A program made the translations under genes and the position numbers. Of a DNA stretch of 64,000 nt, positions 42,808-51,972 are shown piece by piece. Source of the stretch: a virus. The stretch covers positions 1 through 64,000 of the IMG/VR virus record IMGVR_UViG_3300007734_000760; one strand, given 5' to 3'. The notes below the pieces were generated by a model. The model had not been told where the DNA came from. It saw only the letters and a list, made by a program, of their open reading frames with translations, and did not search any database. Within the stretch, counting starts at the first letter, position 1, and every line of letters begins with the position of its first letter.

Positions 42808-43665
42808 TTATTTTTTATAGTTGTTTAAAATTACTTTAACCCACACTGCTGCTTCATCCCAAGTTCTTGGAAGAAAATCACCGTTAGGCAATACTTCAGC
42901 ATACTCAATTGGATCTGGTCTTCCTATTTTTAAAAAAGCTTCAATACGTTCTATTGAAGATGCTGATCTATAATCTGAATACCATTTATTTGTTTCTTTA
43001 ATAAAAATAGGTTTATAAGATGTATTAGTACGTTTATATACTTCATCAAAATTTAATTTTAATTTGTCACAACATTCAACTCCATCTTTTAAAATATCAA
43101 ATTTATCTCCTAATAAATAAGGTGTATAAACATTTACTTTTTCAGCACCCCAATTACCTATTTTAAATGCTTCAAAATCAATATCTCTAAATTCTTGTCT
43201 ACAATCAGGATAAATACTATGATCACCAGCATGAATTCCCATTGCTATAGAACATTCAGTATTATTTTTATCTGCTATTGATAAAGCAACAGCTTGAATA
43301 ATACTTGAAAATATTTTATTACGATTAGGTACTACTGTATCTTTCATATTTTCTTCAGCGTAATGTCCTTCAGGAACATCTGCTCCACCTTCTACTAATG
43401 TAGAATTTAATAATTGACCTAAACCATCTATTTTGATAATTTGATGTTTAATATAATGTGGATAATCTACAGTTTTAGATTCTTCATCAATTATAAATGT
43501 TCCATTTAAATATTCTACTAATTCAGTAGCTCTTTCTAATTCAATTTTATGTTTTTGACCATAATCAAATGATAAAGCAGTTACCTCGTAACCGTTTGAT
43601 AATAAGTGGAGTAGTAATGTACTACTATCCATTCCTCCACTTAATGATAATACCGCGTGTTTCAT
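42808..43665 (-). CDS. queC: 7-cyano-7-deazaguanine synthase (QueC), zinc site lost
   Basis: Start at 43665 (MKHAVLSLSGGMDSS); a longer reading overlaps the upstream gene. SGGMDSS (9-15) is the PP-loop that binds ATP, and the fold runs on with SFDYGQKH and ADVPEGHY. QueC makes preQ0 from carboxydeazaguanine. The C-terminal zinc Cys quartet of normal QueC is replaced: Ser216, Asp231, Ser234 and Ser237 stand where cysteines are expected, in the segment TSYK... to YRSASSIERIEAF. Confidence 0.88.
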   Translation of the reverse strand: MKHAVLSLSGGMDSSTLLLHLLSNGYEVTALSFDYGQKHKIELERATELVEYLNGTFIIDEESKTVDYPHYIKHQIIKIDGLGQLLNSTLVEGGADVPEGHYAEENMKDTVVPNRNKIFSSIIQAVALSIADKNNTECSIAMGIHAGDHSIYPDCRQEFRDIDFEAFKIGNWGAEKVNVYTPYLLGDKFDILKDGVECCDKLKLNFDEVYKRTNTSYKPIFIKETNKWYSDYRSASSIERIEAFLKIGRPDPIEYAEVLPNGDFLPRTWDEAAVWVKVILNNYKK

Positions 43666-43666
43666 A

Positions 43667-43927
43667 TTAAAATGGAAGTTCATATCCATCTGAATCTTTA
43701 GATTCAAATGATGGTAAATTACTATCAGCTTTAATTCCGTTAAAGTACTCTGTTAAAAAACTACGTTCATATGTTAATACTTTACCTGTATACTTAGGAT
43801 TACTTACTTCTCTTTGTTTTACAGTTTTATTTAATTCTTTAGCTTTAGCATAAACTTCTTTACCTAAAGTTCCTCCTGCTGAATGTCCTAGAAATTCAAA
43901 CAGTGATATAAATTTTTCTTCTTCCAT
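43667..43927 (-). CDS. Hypothetical protein, 86 aa
   Basis: Helical protein with GHSAGGTLGKEVYAKAKEL and a tail rich in S/D. It is the first gene behind a promoter at 43931 and is followed by queC one base later. Not recognised; because it shares the unit with queC it may belong to the modification system. Confidence 0.55.
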   Translation of the reverse strand: MEEEKFISLFEFLGHSAGGTLGKEVYAKAKELNKTVKQREVSNPKYTGKVLTYERSFLTEYFNGIKADSNLPSFESKDSDGYELPF

Positions 43928-43930
43928 AAT

Positions 43931-43963
43931 TTAAATATAATAATTATTTTTTTGTAAGCCAAA
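43931..43963 (-). promoter_or_regulatory. Conserved promoter (TTTGGCTT-N16-TATATTTAA)
   Basis: Exact boxes, TTTGGCTT (43963-43956) and TATATTTAA (43939-43931), spacer 16 bases, four bases from the start codon. Confidence 0.76.
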
Positions 43964-43965
43964 CT

Positions 43966-44760
43966 CTATAACCCATTTATTAATCTAAATAATTTTGTAT
44001 TTTTACTTAATAAATTTAAATTAACATCTTTTATATCAATATTAAAATTATCATTCATACATGACTTAGGTTTATTTATTAATCCATAACCTTTATATTC
44101 AATTCCATCTAATGTTGCCATAGTTGGATTTGATGTATCTATTGATTCAATAAAAGACATATTTTTATACCATCCAAATTCTTGAGGTACAGCACATCCT
44201 AATAAATGTACTCTATCTGTTTTATCAATAATATTTAAATTAAATAATTCAGATATTACTTTAATACGCCCCATTGCTTTACCTAAATCTTTATTTGGAT
44301 GAGGACAAAGATCATTATAATAAGATGCTCCATAACTAAATGCTATTTTTTTATATCCTAAATCTTTATATGTTTGATAACAAATTATTGCTTCATATAA
44401 ATTTTGAGCTTGTACAACTGCTACTTTAGTAACTTCTTTAGGTAAATTTACTCCAATCCATGATTTAGCATTTACTACAGACTGTGTTTTATCTTCCCAA
44501 ACATCAGGAACAATAAATTCATTTGGTTTTAATTCATTTATCCAGTATAATAAACGTTTTGTATCATAAGCAACACCTAATTCATGTAATGAATTATCCA
44601 TAATTGTATATCTACCTAACTCTTTAGATTTTATAAAGAAATTCTTATATTCTTCATATTGATCTAATAAATGAGGAAGACAATAATCGTAATTGTTAAA
44701 TTTTAAACTTTCCTCTAAAAGACATAGAGGCACTTCATGTGAGATTTTTATTTTATTCAT
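43966..44760 (-). CDS. DpdA-like transglycosylase for DNA 7-deazaguanine
   Basis: EVPLCLLEES and YCLPHLL near the start, IMDNSLHELG (53-62) and IVPDVWED (83-90) match the phage DpdA group, distant relatives of tRNA-guanine transglycosylase. GASYYN and LLGCAVPQEFGWY follow. These enzymes exchange guanine in DNA for preQ0-type bases. Asp55, Asp86 or Asp90 could be catalytic. The gene is next to queC and the other pathway genes, which supports the role. Confidence 0.75.
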   Translation of the reverse strand: MNKIKISHEVPLCLLEESLKFNNYDYCLPHLLDQYEEYKNFFIKSKELGRYTIMDNSLHELGVAYDTKRLLYWINELKPNEFIVPDVWEDKTQSVVNAKSWIGVNLPKEVTKVAVVQAQNLYEAIICYQTYKDLGYKKIAFSYGASYYNDLCPHPNKDLGKAMGRIKVISELFNLNIIDKTDRVHLLGCAVPQEFGWYKNMSFIESIDTSNPTMATLDGIEYKGYGLINKPKSCMNDNFNIDIKDVNLNLLSKNTKLFRLINGL

Positions 44761-44774
44761 AACTTTTTCTATAT

Positions 44775-44807
44775 TTAAATATAATAAACTTAATTAAGAA
44801 AGCCTAA
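44775..44807 (-). promoter_or_regulatory. Conserved promoter for the dpdA-like gene
   Basis: TTAGGCTT (44807-44800) and TATATTTAA (44783-44775), 16-base spacer, 14 bases upstream of the gene. Confidence 0.7.
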
Positions 44808-45796
44808 TAAGTAATTATATCATCATCATCATTTCTTTTTTTCTTAAAAATAGGAGGAATAAATGAAAATGGTTGTGATTTTTCTTCAAATTGTTTAGAT
44901 TGAAAAGTATTTGGAGGTAATGTTGGATTTGGTCGTTCATTATATATAGGTTCTTCTTGAGATTCTATAGGTTTTTCATTGTATATAGTAAAAGATTCAG
45001 GTGATTTTAGTTGGTTAAATGCAAAATTAGCCGCTATAACTAAACTAATAGCTAAGGGATCAAACACCATTATAATAACTAATAAAAACCAATTAATAAT
45101 TCTATCCATAGATATTCCAGTTAGTTTATTAATATATTTTAAAGGTCCTAATTCACCAGCTAGTTCAGCATTTGATTCTTTAGTTAATTTTTCTTCAGAC
45201 AGTATTAATAAAGTAGAATCTAAATTATTTATTTTACTATTTATAGTTTTTTCTTCTTTTAAAGCAAATTCAAGTTGTTTTTCATATGATTTTCTATTTG
45301 ATGAAGATGTAGTAGTTAAAATGTTTCCTTCTTTATCTTTATAAGTTTGAGTATTATTACCTAATGCTCCTCTTAGTTGAGCAATACTTTGTTGAGTTTG
45401 TTTTAATTGTTGTAAAGTAAATTCTTTACTTGATTCTTGTGTTTTTATTCTGTTATCAATTAAAGCAATTTCTTTATCTACAACACCCGTTTTATTAGCT
45501 GTATCTTGATAGCCTGAAGACAGATAACCATATATTCCAGCTGATGTAATTGCCATTAATATAATTAAAGCTAAAGTTAAATACAATTTAAGCATCCAAT
45601 TTACTTTTTTCCAATATTGATAAAGTAAAGAAGCTACTACTAATTTAGCTACTTCAAGAGATGAAGCCATCCATATAACAGCAGTTTCAGCTCCTGCAAA
45701 TAATTTTGCTAAACCTGTAACACTATAAAAAGCAGCTGCTGCACTAATTGATAGTGCAGACAGTGCTATTAAAATTGGTAGTAAGTATTTTTTCAT
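44804..45796 (-). CDS. Membrane protein with central coiled coil, 330 aa
   Basis: Hydrophobic segments near 5-35, 40-60, 68-90 and 235-262; between them a long coiled coil (about 100-215, EIALIDNRIKTQESSKE...). The end is polar and proline-rich (FIPPIFKKKRNDDDD). The layout suggests a membrane protein with a large periplasmic or cytoplasmic coil. It may anchor replication or block superinfection; both are guesses. Confidence 0.6.
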   Translation of the reverse strand: MKKYLLPILIALSALSISAAAAFYSVTGLAKLFAGAETAVIWMASSLEVAKLVVASLLYQYWKKVNWMLKLYLTLALIILMAITSAGIYGYLSSGYQDTANKTGVVDKEIALIDNRIKTQESSKEFTLQQLKQTQQSIAQLRGALGNNTQTYKDKEGNILTTTSSSNRKSYEKQLEFALKEEKTINSKINNLDSTLLILSEEKLTKESNAELAGELGPLKYINKLTGISMDRIINWFLLVIIMVFDPLAISLVIAANFAFNQLKSPESFTIYNEKPIESQEEPIYNERPNPTLPPNTFQSKQFEEKSQPFSFIPPIFKKKRNDDDDIITY

Positions 45797-45808
45797 AATT
45801 TAAATTGT

Positions 45809-47533
45809 TTAACCTTCACAACTAACACATTCTGATAAACGTTGTAAATTATCTCCTCTTAATACACTTTCAGTGCGTAAATAATATAGTGTTTTAATTC
45901 CTAATTTATGTGCTTCTTTATGTACTTGAGAAATCCACTTAGGTGTATCATTTGGATCAAAACATAAATTTAATGAAATTGCTTGATCAACATATTTTTG
46001 TCTAATAGCATTTTGACGAACAATTTCTAATTGATTAATTTCTTTAAATGTTAAAAATATTTCTTTTTCTTCATCAGTTAAAATATAATCAGGTAAACCT
46101 AAAACAGAACCTTGATCTTTAAGAATTTGTTCCCAAACACTGTCAATATTATATCCTTTTGACTCAAGTAATTGTTCTAAAATTTTATTACGTTTAATAA
46201 AAACACCTTTTGCTGTTTTTAAATTATAAACATTAGCAGGAATGGGTTCAATTGAAGGTGAAACTCCTCCTGATATGTGAGCATTAGATACTGTAGGAGC
46301 AGGTGCTAAAAGATGTGTATGTCTTAATCCTGTACCTTTACACCATTCTGGTTCGCCATACATTTCTACTTGAGCTCGAGATGCTTTTATTGATTCTTTT
46401 TCAATAAATTCAAATATCATTCTTGTGTAAGCATTTGCTTGAATGCCTATAAATGGTAATCCTTTTAATTGTAAAAACGTATGCCATCCTAAAATTCCTA
46501 AACCAATTGCTCTACCTTTAGTAGCAGAACGAACTGTATTTTCCATGAATTTAATATTTTTAGCTCTATCAATAAATTCTTGTAACACACCTTCTAAAAA
46601 CCAAGTTGATAATTCAGGTAATGTCATTCCGTTTTCAAATTTATAATCTTTCCATTCATCCCAACGAGCTAAATTTAATGAAGACAAACAACAAATAAAA
46701 GAATGTAATTCATCAGTGTAAAGAGCAATTTCAGTACAAATGTTAGTCATTGATACTTTTAAATTATTTTTCTTGTACGCTTCAGGATTTGCATTATTTA
46801 TATTGTCTCCAAACATGATGTAAGGTTCGCCTGTTTCAAGACGTGTTTTTAATATTTCACCCCATAACTTTACTGCTTTAGGATCTTTATTTTCTAATTT
46901 ATTCATAAATTCATCATCAATAACAACACATTGATGTAAATTTAAACATTGACGGTTAACATCTCCTTTAGGACGACGAATCATTAAAAATTCTTCAATG
47001 TCTGAATGGTTAATATTTAAATTAACTGATGCTGCTCCTCTACGAACTGATCCTTGATTAGTAGCTAATATAGTTGAATCATAAATTTTAGCCCAAGGTA
47101 CTATACCTTCAGATGTACCATTATCTTTAATTTGTTTTCCTCTACTTCTAATGCGAGATAAACCAATTCCTACTCCTCCACCTTGAGATGATAAACGCAT
47201 TAGTTCTGAATTTGCATCTGCAATTCCTTCAATACTATCACCTACATCAATTCCAAAACATGAAATAGGCATTCCGCGTTCTGTTCCCATATTAGATAAA
47301 ACAGGTGATGCTAAGCATAACCAATTTTTTTCAATTGCTTCATAAAAAAACGGTTGTAATTCTTTACGTTTTAATCTTCTTGCTGCTGCTTTACTTACTC
47401 GTTTATAAGCATCAAATACATCTTCATCCGGTAATAAATATCCTTTTGAAATCATACTGATGGCTATTTCGTCTAACCACTCTGGGTAGTTTTTCCCTTT
47501 AATCCATTTACTGGTGTCTGTTTGTATACTCAT
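45809..47533 (-). CDS. nrdA: Ribonucleotide reductase large subunit (NrdA)
   Basis: A class I alpha chain without the N-terminal ATP cone: SPVLSNMGTERGMPISCFG, SSQGGGVGIGLSRIRSRG, MTNICTEIAL (with the active-site N-C-E) and LYYLRTES with the radical-transfer tyrosines. A C-terminal CVSCEG carries the redox pair. 574 residues is short against about 750 in bacteria. It makes deoxynucleotides with NrdB, encoded upstream. Confidence 0.94.
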   Translation of the reverse strand: MSIQTDTSKWIKGKNYPEWLDEIAISMISKGYLLPDEDVFDAYKRVSKAAARRLKRKELQPFFYEAIEKNWLCLASPVLSNMGTERGMPISCFGIDVGDSIEGIADANSELMRLSSQGGGVGIGLSRIRSRGKQIKDNGTSEGIVPWAKIYDSTILATNQGSVRRGAASVNLNINHSDIEEFLMIRRPKGDVNRQCLNLHQCVVIDDEFMNKLENKDPKAVKLWGEILKTRLETGEPYIMFGDNINNANPEAYKKNNLKVSMTNICTEIALYTDELHSFICCLSSLNLARWDEWKDYKFENGMTLPELSTWFLEGVLQEFIDRAKNIKFMENTVRSATKGRAIGLGILGWHTFLQLKGLPFIGIQANAYTRMIFEFIEKESIKASRAQVEMYGEPEWCKGTGLRHTHLLAPAPTVSNAHISGGVSPSIEPIPANVYNLKTAKGVFIKRNKILEQLLESKGYNIDSVWEQILKDQGSVLGLPDYILTDEEKEIFLTFKEINQLEIVRQNAIRQKYVDQAISLNLCFDPNDTPKWISQVHKEAHKLGIKTLYYLRTESVLRGDNLQRLSECVSCEG

Positions 47534-47537
47534 ATTT

Positions 47538-47789
47538 TTAGTCTAGTCCTTTTACTACTAATATTCCTGGATCTTTTTCTCCGTTAGATGTTAATACTTT
47601 TTCTTTTGGAACAATTTTAATGTGTACTTTTTTAATGGTTATTTCTCCACCTTGTTTAAGCATTTTTTTAAATAAATTTTCTTGAGCATCAGTCCAATCT
47701 GAGCTTAAATCTATTACTTCTTGTTTTTCAGCATCTTTTCCATTTAATTTAATGGAAGTACCTTTTCTAATTGATTGGGGTTTTAACAT
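47538..47789 (-). CDS. Hypothetical protein between nrdA and nrdB, 83 aa
   Basis: Start at 47789 (MLKPQSIRKGTS) is chosen because the longer frame overlaps nrdB by 80 bases. IKLNGKDAEKQEVIDLS and GEITIKKVHIKIV look like a small beta domain. No recognised family. It shares the nrd operon. Confidence 0.55.
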   Translation of the reverse strand: MLKPQSIRKGTSIKLNGKDAEKQEVIDLSSDWTDAQENLFKKMLKQGGEITIKKVHIKIVPKEKVLTSNGEKDPGILVVKGLD

Positions 47790-47796
47790 TTTTTTT

Positions 47797-48747
47797 TTAT
47801 AAATCTGACCAGTCAGATGTTGATTTTGAATAATTTGTAACTCGTCCTGCAAAAAAATCTTGGTGTGTTTTACCACTTGTTAAATGACCAAACCATTCCA
47901 TTTGTTTTAATAAATTAGGATCAATATCATTATAAATTGCTTGATATCCTAATTCAATTACTTTTTCATTTGCTCTTGCTTTTATAAATGCTTTTAGTTG
48001 TTCTTTATTTAAACCTTCTATATCACCCATTTCAAACGCTTTATCAATAAAATCATATTCTAATTTAACTGATAATTCACATGCTTCTGTAATTTTATTT
48101 CTTAACTCAAGATTATTTAATTCTGGTTGTTCTTCTAATAATTTTCTAAACAACCAACATCCAGCTTTTGAATGTAATGATTCATCTCTAACACTCCATT
48201 CTACAATTTGACCTGTTCCTTTCATTAAGTTTCTTAATTGAAAACTCATCAATATAGCAAATGAAGAAAATAAATTTACTCCTTCAGTAAATGCTGAAAA
48301 TATAGCTAATGAAACTGCTTTTTCTTCTATTGTGTCACCTGGTACTTCAATTAAACGATCTATTTTATTTTTTGACGCTTCATCTTCCATAAATGCAGCA
48401 AAATTATCTAATCCTAATTCTTCATTTAAACGAGCATATGCTTCAGCATGGATTGACTCAAAATCAGCAAACACACGAGCCATTGCTTGTATTTCAGGTT
48501 TAGGAAACCAAATTGATACTTTTGTTGACCAATAATCATTAACGTGTACTTCTGTTTGTGCAAATGATTTTAAAATGTTACCAATTAAATTCTTTTCAGA
48601 TTCATTAAGTTTTTGTAACCAATCATTTAAGTCAGATGCTAATGGTACTTCATCAGCTAACCAATGAGCTCTGTGTTGATCTTTATAAAAATTAAATGCC
48701 TCTTGATATTCAAAAGGTTTGTAAAAATGTCTAGGTTCAGTTATCAT
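47797..48747 (-). CDS. nrdB: Ribonucleotide reductase small subunit (NrdB)
   Basis: Diiron ligands are visible: Glu66, Glu97 and His100 (FESIHAEAY), Glu155, Glu189 and His192 (RDESLH), and Tyr104 sits four after His100 as the radical tyrosine. 316 residues is usual for the class I small subunit. It provides the radical for NrdA and leads the nrd unit behind a conserved promoter. Confidence 0.95.
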   Translation of the reverse strand: MITEPRHFYKPFEYQEAFNFYKDQHRAHWLADEVPLASDLNDWLQKLNESEKNLIGNILKSFAQTEVHVNDYWSTKVSIWFPKPEIQAMARVFADFESIHAEAYARLNEELGLDNFAAFMEDEASKNKIDRLIEVPGDTIEEKAVSLAIFSAFTEGVNLFSSFAILMSFQLRNLMKGTGQIVEWSVRDESLHSKAGCWLFRKLLEEQPELNNLELRNKITEACELSVKLEYDFIDKAFEMGDIEGLNKEQLKAFIKARANEKVIELGYQAIYNDIDPNLLKQMEWFGHLTSGKTHQDFFAGRVTNYSKSTSDWSDL

Positions 48748-48755
48748 AAATTCTA

Positions 48756-48788
48756 TTAAATATATTAAAAATTTTAAAGTAAGCCAAA
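48756..48788 (-). promoter_or_regulatory. Conserved promoter (TTTGGCTT-N16-TATATTTAA)
   Basis: TTTGGCTT (48788-48781) and TATATTTAA (48764-48756), exact, nine bases before nrdB. Confidence 0.78.
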
Positions 48789-48795
48789 TAAATTA

Positions 48796-50172
48796 TTATT
48801 TATTTAATGCAAAAAATTGTTTAGATAAATAGTCTTTATCAAATTGATCTAAATTAGTAGAAGATTTTGGAAATGTTGATTTAACGTTTTGTGGTTGTTC
48901 TTCATCATCTTCATCTAATTCACCTAAAATATCAATGTGGCCAGTAGATGTATCTACTTTAACATTAAATGTCATACCATCTACACCATATCTGTTTTTC
49001 ATAATATGGAATCTACCTGTTCCATTAAGTTTATCTTTCTTTTGTCTTGATAAAGACATTGCAAAATCTGCGATCATAATTTTGTCATAAGATCCTGCGG
49101 CTTTATCTCCTTCAATTATATTATCTTTTGCTCCTGCTCTATTTACTTGTGACACGCTCCATATTGGTAATTTTAATTCTCGAGCTAATCCTTTAGTACT
49201 GGTATAAATATCATCTATTTCTTCTTTACGCTCACTATTTTTTCTTCTTGATGAAAGTAAATCAATGTAATCAATAATAATTAAATCAGGTTTAAAATCT
49301 AAATCAATACATTTTTTAATATGCGATTCTATTGTATGCATTGATGCTTTACCCATCGGATATTCTTTAATAATTAAATTACCAGGCAAATCAGATGTAG
49401 CAGCTTCAACTTTATCTTTATTTTGTGCTATAATGTTTACAGGTATTTTAGTAAAAAATGAATCATATCGTCTTCCAACGTATCCTTCACCTAATTCTAA
49501 TGTATAATGTATAACATTGTATCCAGATTGTACAGCAAACGCGCCTAATGCAACTAAACTCCATGATTTGCCTCCACCTGGATTTCCAAATATTAATCCA
49601 AAATCACCTTCACCTAAACCACCTTGAAGATATTCATTAAACTTCTCCCATGGAGTTGGTATTGGATTGCGATCATCCATTCTATATCGAGATTCAACAT
49701 CTTTATTATATTCATGTCCAATATTTTTATCTTGACCTGATCGTAAAGCGCTATCTACTAATAATCTAATAGAATCATAATCTCCTGCTTTTAATAAATC
49801 TACCGAGTTTAATAATGCTTTTTTTAATTGTTGATTTTTACAAAAATTAGAAAATTCTTGTTTAATGTAAGTTAAATCACTTTCATCAGATGATCTATAT
49901 GCTTCTTTTAATTGTTCTTTAATTGAAAGTTGAAGTATTTCGTTTTCAACTTTTTTCATTTCTACTTTAAGTACATCCATTGTAGGATTAGTATGATACT
50001 TTCCATAGTATTTTAACACCTCATTTATAATCCATTTGTGTGAAACATTTGGAAAATAATCTTCTGTTAAAACATCATTAATGTTTTGCAGGAATGGTTT
50101 ATCAGTTAATAATGCTGATATTACTTTTGTTTGGAATGAAATTCCATAACTTTCTAACTGATTGAGTGTCAA
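48796..50172 (-). CDS. Replicative DNA helicase (DnaB/gp41-like)
   Basis: FGNPGGGKSW is Walker A, LIIIDYIDLLSS Walker B, and WSVSQVNRAG the H3-type glutamine motif; an N-terminal primase-interacting part covers about 150 residues. It would be the hexameric helicase of the phage fork. A homing endonuclease gene follows on its upstream side. Confidence 0.93.
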   Translation of the reverse strand: MTLNQLESYGISFQTKVISALLTDKPFLQNINDVLTEDYFPNVSHKWIINEVLKYYGKYHTNPTMDVLKVEMKKVENEILQLSIKEQLKEAYRSSDESDLTYIKQEFSNFCKNQQLKKALLNSVDLLKAGDYDSIRLLVDSALRSGQDKNIGHEYNKDVESRYRMDDRNPIPTPWEKFNEYLQGGLGEGDFGLIFGNPGGGKSWSLVALGAFAVQSGYNVIHYTLELGEGYVGRRYDSFFTKIPVNIIAQNKDKVEAATSDLPGNLIIKEYPMGKASMHTIESHIKKCIDLDFKPDLIIIDYIDLLSSRRKNSERKEEIDDIYTSTKGLARELKLPIWSVSQVNRAGAKDNIIEGDKAAGSYDKIMIADFAMSLSRQKKDKLNGTGRFHIMKNRYGVDGMTFNVKVDTSTGHIDILGELDEDDEEQPQNVKSTFPKSSTNLDQFDKDYLSKQFFALNK

Positions 50173-50188
50173 AATTTTTATTTTTAAA

Positions 50189-50881
50189 TTAATAATTAAT
50201 TATATTTCCGTTTTTATCTACATATGCCCAATATCCATCCTTATATAATTTTAAATGAATTCGTATAGCATTTTTTACTCCTTTATTGTCAATTTCTGCT
50301 TTTTTAAGACTATCATATGTTTTTAAAATTTCTAAAGTAGTTGGATTTAATTTTACAACTTTTCTTGGATTTGTATTTCTTGGTTTTTTTCTTCTACAAG
50401 CTAATATTTTTTCAGTAACTATAAAATTAATTCTTTTTTTACCTTTTTTAGCTTTACTAATTAACTGTCCAAATCCATCATGTTTTTTACTACCTTTTTT
50501 TGGACCAGTAACATATGTTTTTTTCTTTCCTTTTTGGAATAAAGAAGTTCCAGGTTTTAATTTGCCTTTAACATTAATGATAAATCCTTGTTTTAGTCGT
50601 TCATAATCTCTACTACTAACTTTATAAATATTTAATTTATGTTTTTGTTTACCTATAGTCATTAACCAAAGTGCATACCATAATTTTGTTTCTTTAGGAT
50701 GTATTTCAACTAATAAACGATGACATAAAAAATGTTCTCTTGCTGTTAGTTCTACTATATTTTTTTTATTGTTTAATCCACCTAAACATTTAGGTATGAC
50801 ATGGTGTTTTTCTTTATAACCTTGTATTTGACGAATTTTAGCACGTTCTATTATTTGACTGTATATTCTTTGGTAATCCAT
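50189..50881 (-). CDS. HNH homing endonuclease, 230 aa
   Basis: KHHVIPKCLGGLNNKKNIV and LTAREHFLCHRLL form the HNH core; the C-terminal part (VVKLNPTTLEILKTYDSLKK) is a NUMOD1-like DNA-binding motif. It sits between helicase and 5'-nuclease genes, a usual place for phage homing endonucleases, and has its own AT-rich start element. Confidence 0.88.
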   Translation of the reverse strand: MDYQRIYSQIIERAKIRQIQGYKEKHHVIPKCLGGLNNKKNIVELTAREHFLCHRLLVEIHPKETKLWYALWLMTIGKQKHKLNIYKVSSRDYERLKQGFIINVKGKLKPGTSLFQKGKKKTYVTGPKKGSKKHDGFGQLISKAKKGKKRINFIVTEKILACRRKKPRNTNPRKVVKLNPTTLEILKTYDSLKKAEIDNKGVKNAIRIHLKLYKDGYWAYVDKNGNIINY

Positions 50882-50887
50882 ATTTTA

Positions 50888-50900
50888 TTATAAATATTGA
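50888..50900 (-). promoter_or_regulatory. AT-rich start element (second class)
   Basis: TTATAAATATTGA on the plus strand, seven bases before the HNH gene. Confidence 0.4.
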
Positions 50901-50917
50901 ACTGTATTCGTAAAATA

Positions 50918-51970
50918 TTATTTGTTTTTTGCTTTATTATATCTATCAATTATATTCCAATTCTCTCTAATCCAATAATCTACATTCTTTAAAACATTAC
51001 CTAATCCATCTTTATGATAAAATTTTAAAAACGTTTCTACATTTAATTCATATGGAGGTTCTTTAACTTGTTCTAATATATATTCTTTTTCTTGATCATC
51101 CAACATAGGATTACTTAAATTCATAATCTTATAAGCCTTTCTTAAATTGTCAAAATTTTCTAATGCCCTACAGTATATAATATGTTCTTTAAATTTTAAA
51201 GCACAAATATCATATATGTCATCAAGTGATATATTTTTTTCATTCATTACTTCAGGAAAATATTTTTCAAATTTATTTTGACCTAATCCTTTTACACCAC
51301 CTACTTTATCTGATTTGTCTCCCATTAATGTTTTATAAATAAGAAAATTGTGTGGATGAACACCATATTTTATTTTTACATCTTTAGGTGTAACAAATTC
51401 TTTTTCTACAGATCTATACATTAAGATATTTTCATCTACTAATTGAAGAAAATCATTATCAGCAGATACTAAATATACTTTATTTTTTTTATCTTGAGTA
51501 AGATTTTTACTTAAAAAAGCTATAATATCATCTGCTTCAACTCCATCAATAGATAAAAGTTTAATAGGTAAACATTGTAAATAATGAATTAAATGAATAA
51601 TTTGATCTGTTTTAGATTCATTTTCTTTTTCAACACTATCAAAAGAATTTTTATTAACTCGATTAACACTTCTTCCTGATTTGTATTCTGGAAGTAAGTT
51701 CTTTCTGTTTACAGAAGAACCTACTCCATCAAATACAACATAAATTGATGTTGGTTTTAGTTGTTTAACTAAAGATCCTAATGAACGTAAAAATCCACCT
51801 AAACCTCCTATGTGAGTACCTTCAGCATTTATATAATTTAATACTGCAAAGTTTCTTAAAAATAAATTTAAACCATCTACTATTAAAATTCTTTCTCCTG
51901 TTTCTTCAGGATTAGGTACTGTATCTTCTTTAATACTGTCAAGAAGTTTAAGTAAATCTTTATTATTCAT
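50918..51970 (-). CDS. 5'-3' exonuclease (RNase H/FEN-like)
   Basis: IDVDG-type start ILIVDGLNLFLRN, FDGVGSSVNRKNLLPEYKSGR, GVEADDIIAF, SADNDFLQL and MGDKSDKVGGVKGLG are the metal-binding and helix-two-turn-helix blocks of FEN-type nucleases. It should remove RNA primers as T4 RNase H does. It lies three bases from the uvsX-like gene. Confidence 0.9.
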   Translation of the reverse strand: MNNKDLLKLLDSIKEDTVPNPEETGERILIVDGLNLFLRNFAVLNYINAEGTHIGGLGGFLRSLGSLVKQLKPTSIYVVFDGVGSSVNRKNLLPEYKSGRSVNRVNKNSFDSVEKENESKTDQIIHLIHYLQCLPIKLLSIDGVEADDIIAFLSKNLTQDKKNKVYLVSADNDFLQLVDENILMYRSVEKEFVTPKDVKIKYGVHPHNFLIYKTLMGDKSDKVGGVKGLGQNKFEKYFPEVMNEKNISLDDIYDICALKFKEHIIYCRALENFDNLRKAYKIMNLSNPMLDDQEKEYILEQVKEPPYELNVETFLKFYHKDGLGNVLKNVDYWIRENWNIIDRYNKAKNK

Positions 51971-51972
51971 AT

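Noticed and set aside
44979-45344. Plus-strand ORF, 121 aa
   Set aside because: Antisense to the membrane/coiled-coil gene, with no supporting motif.
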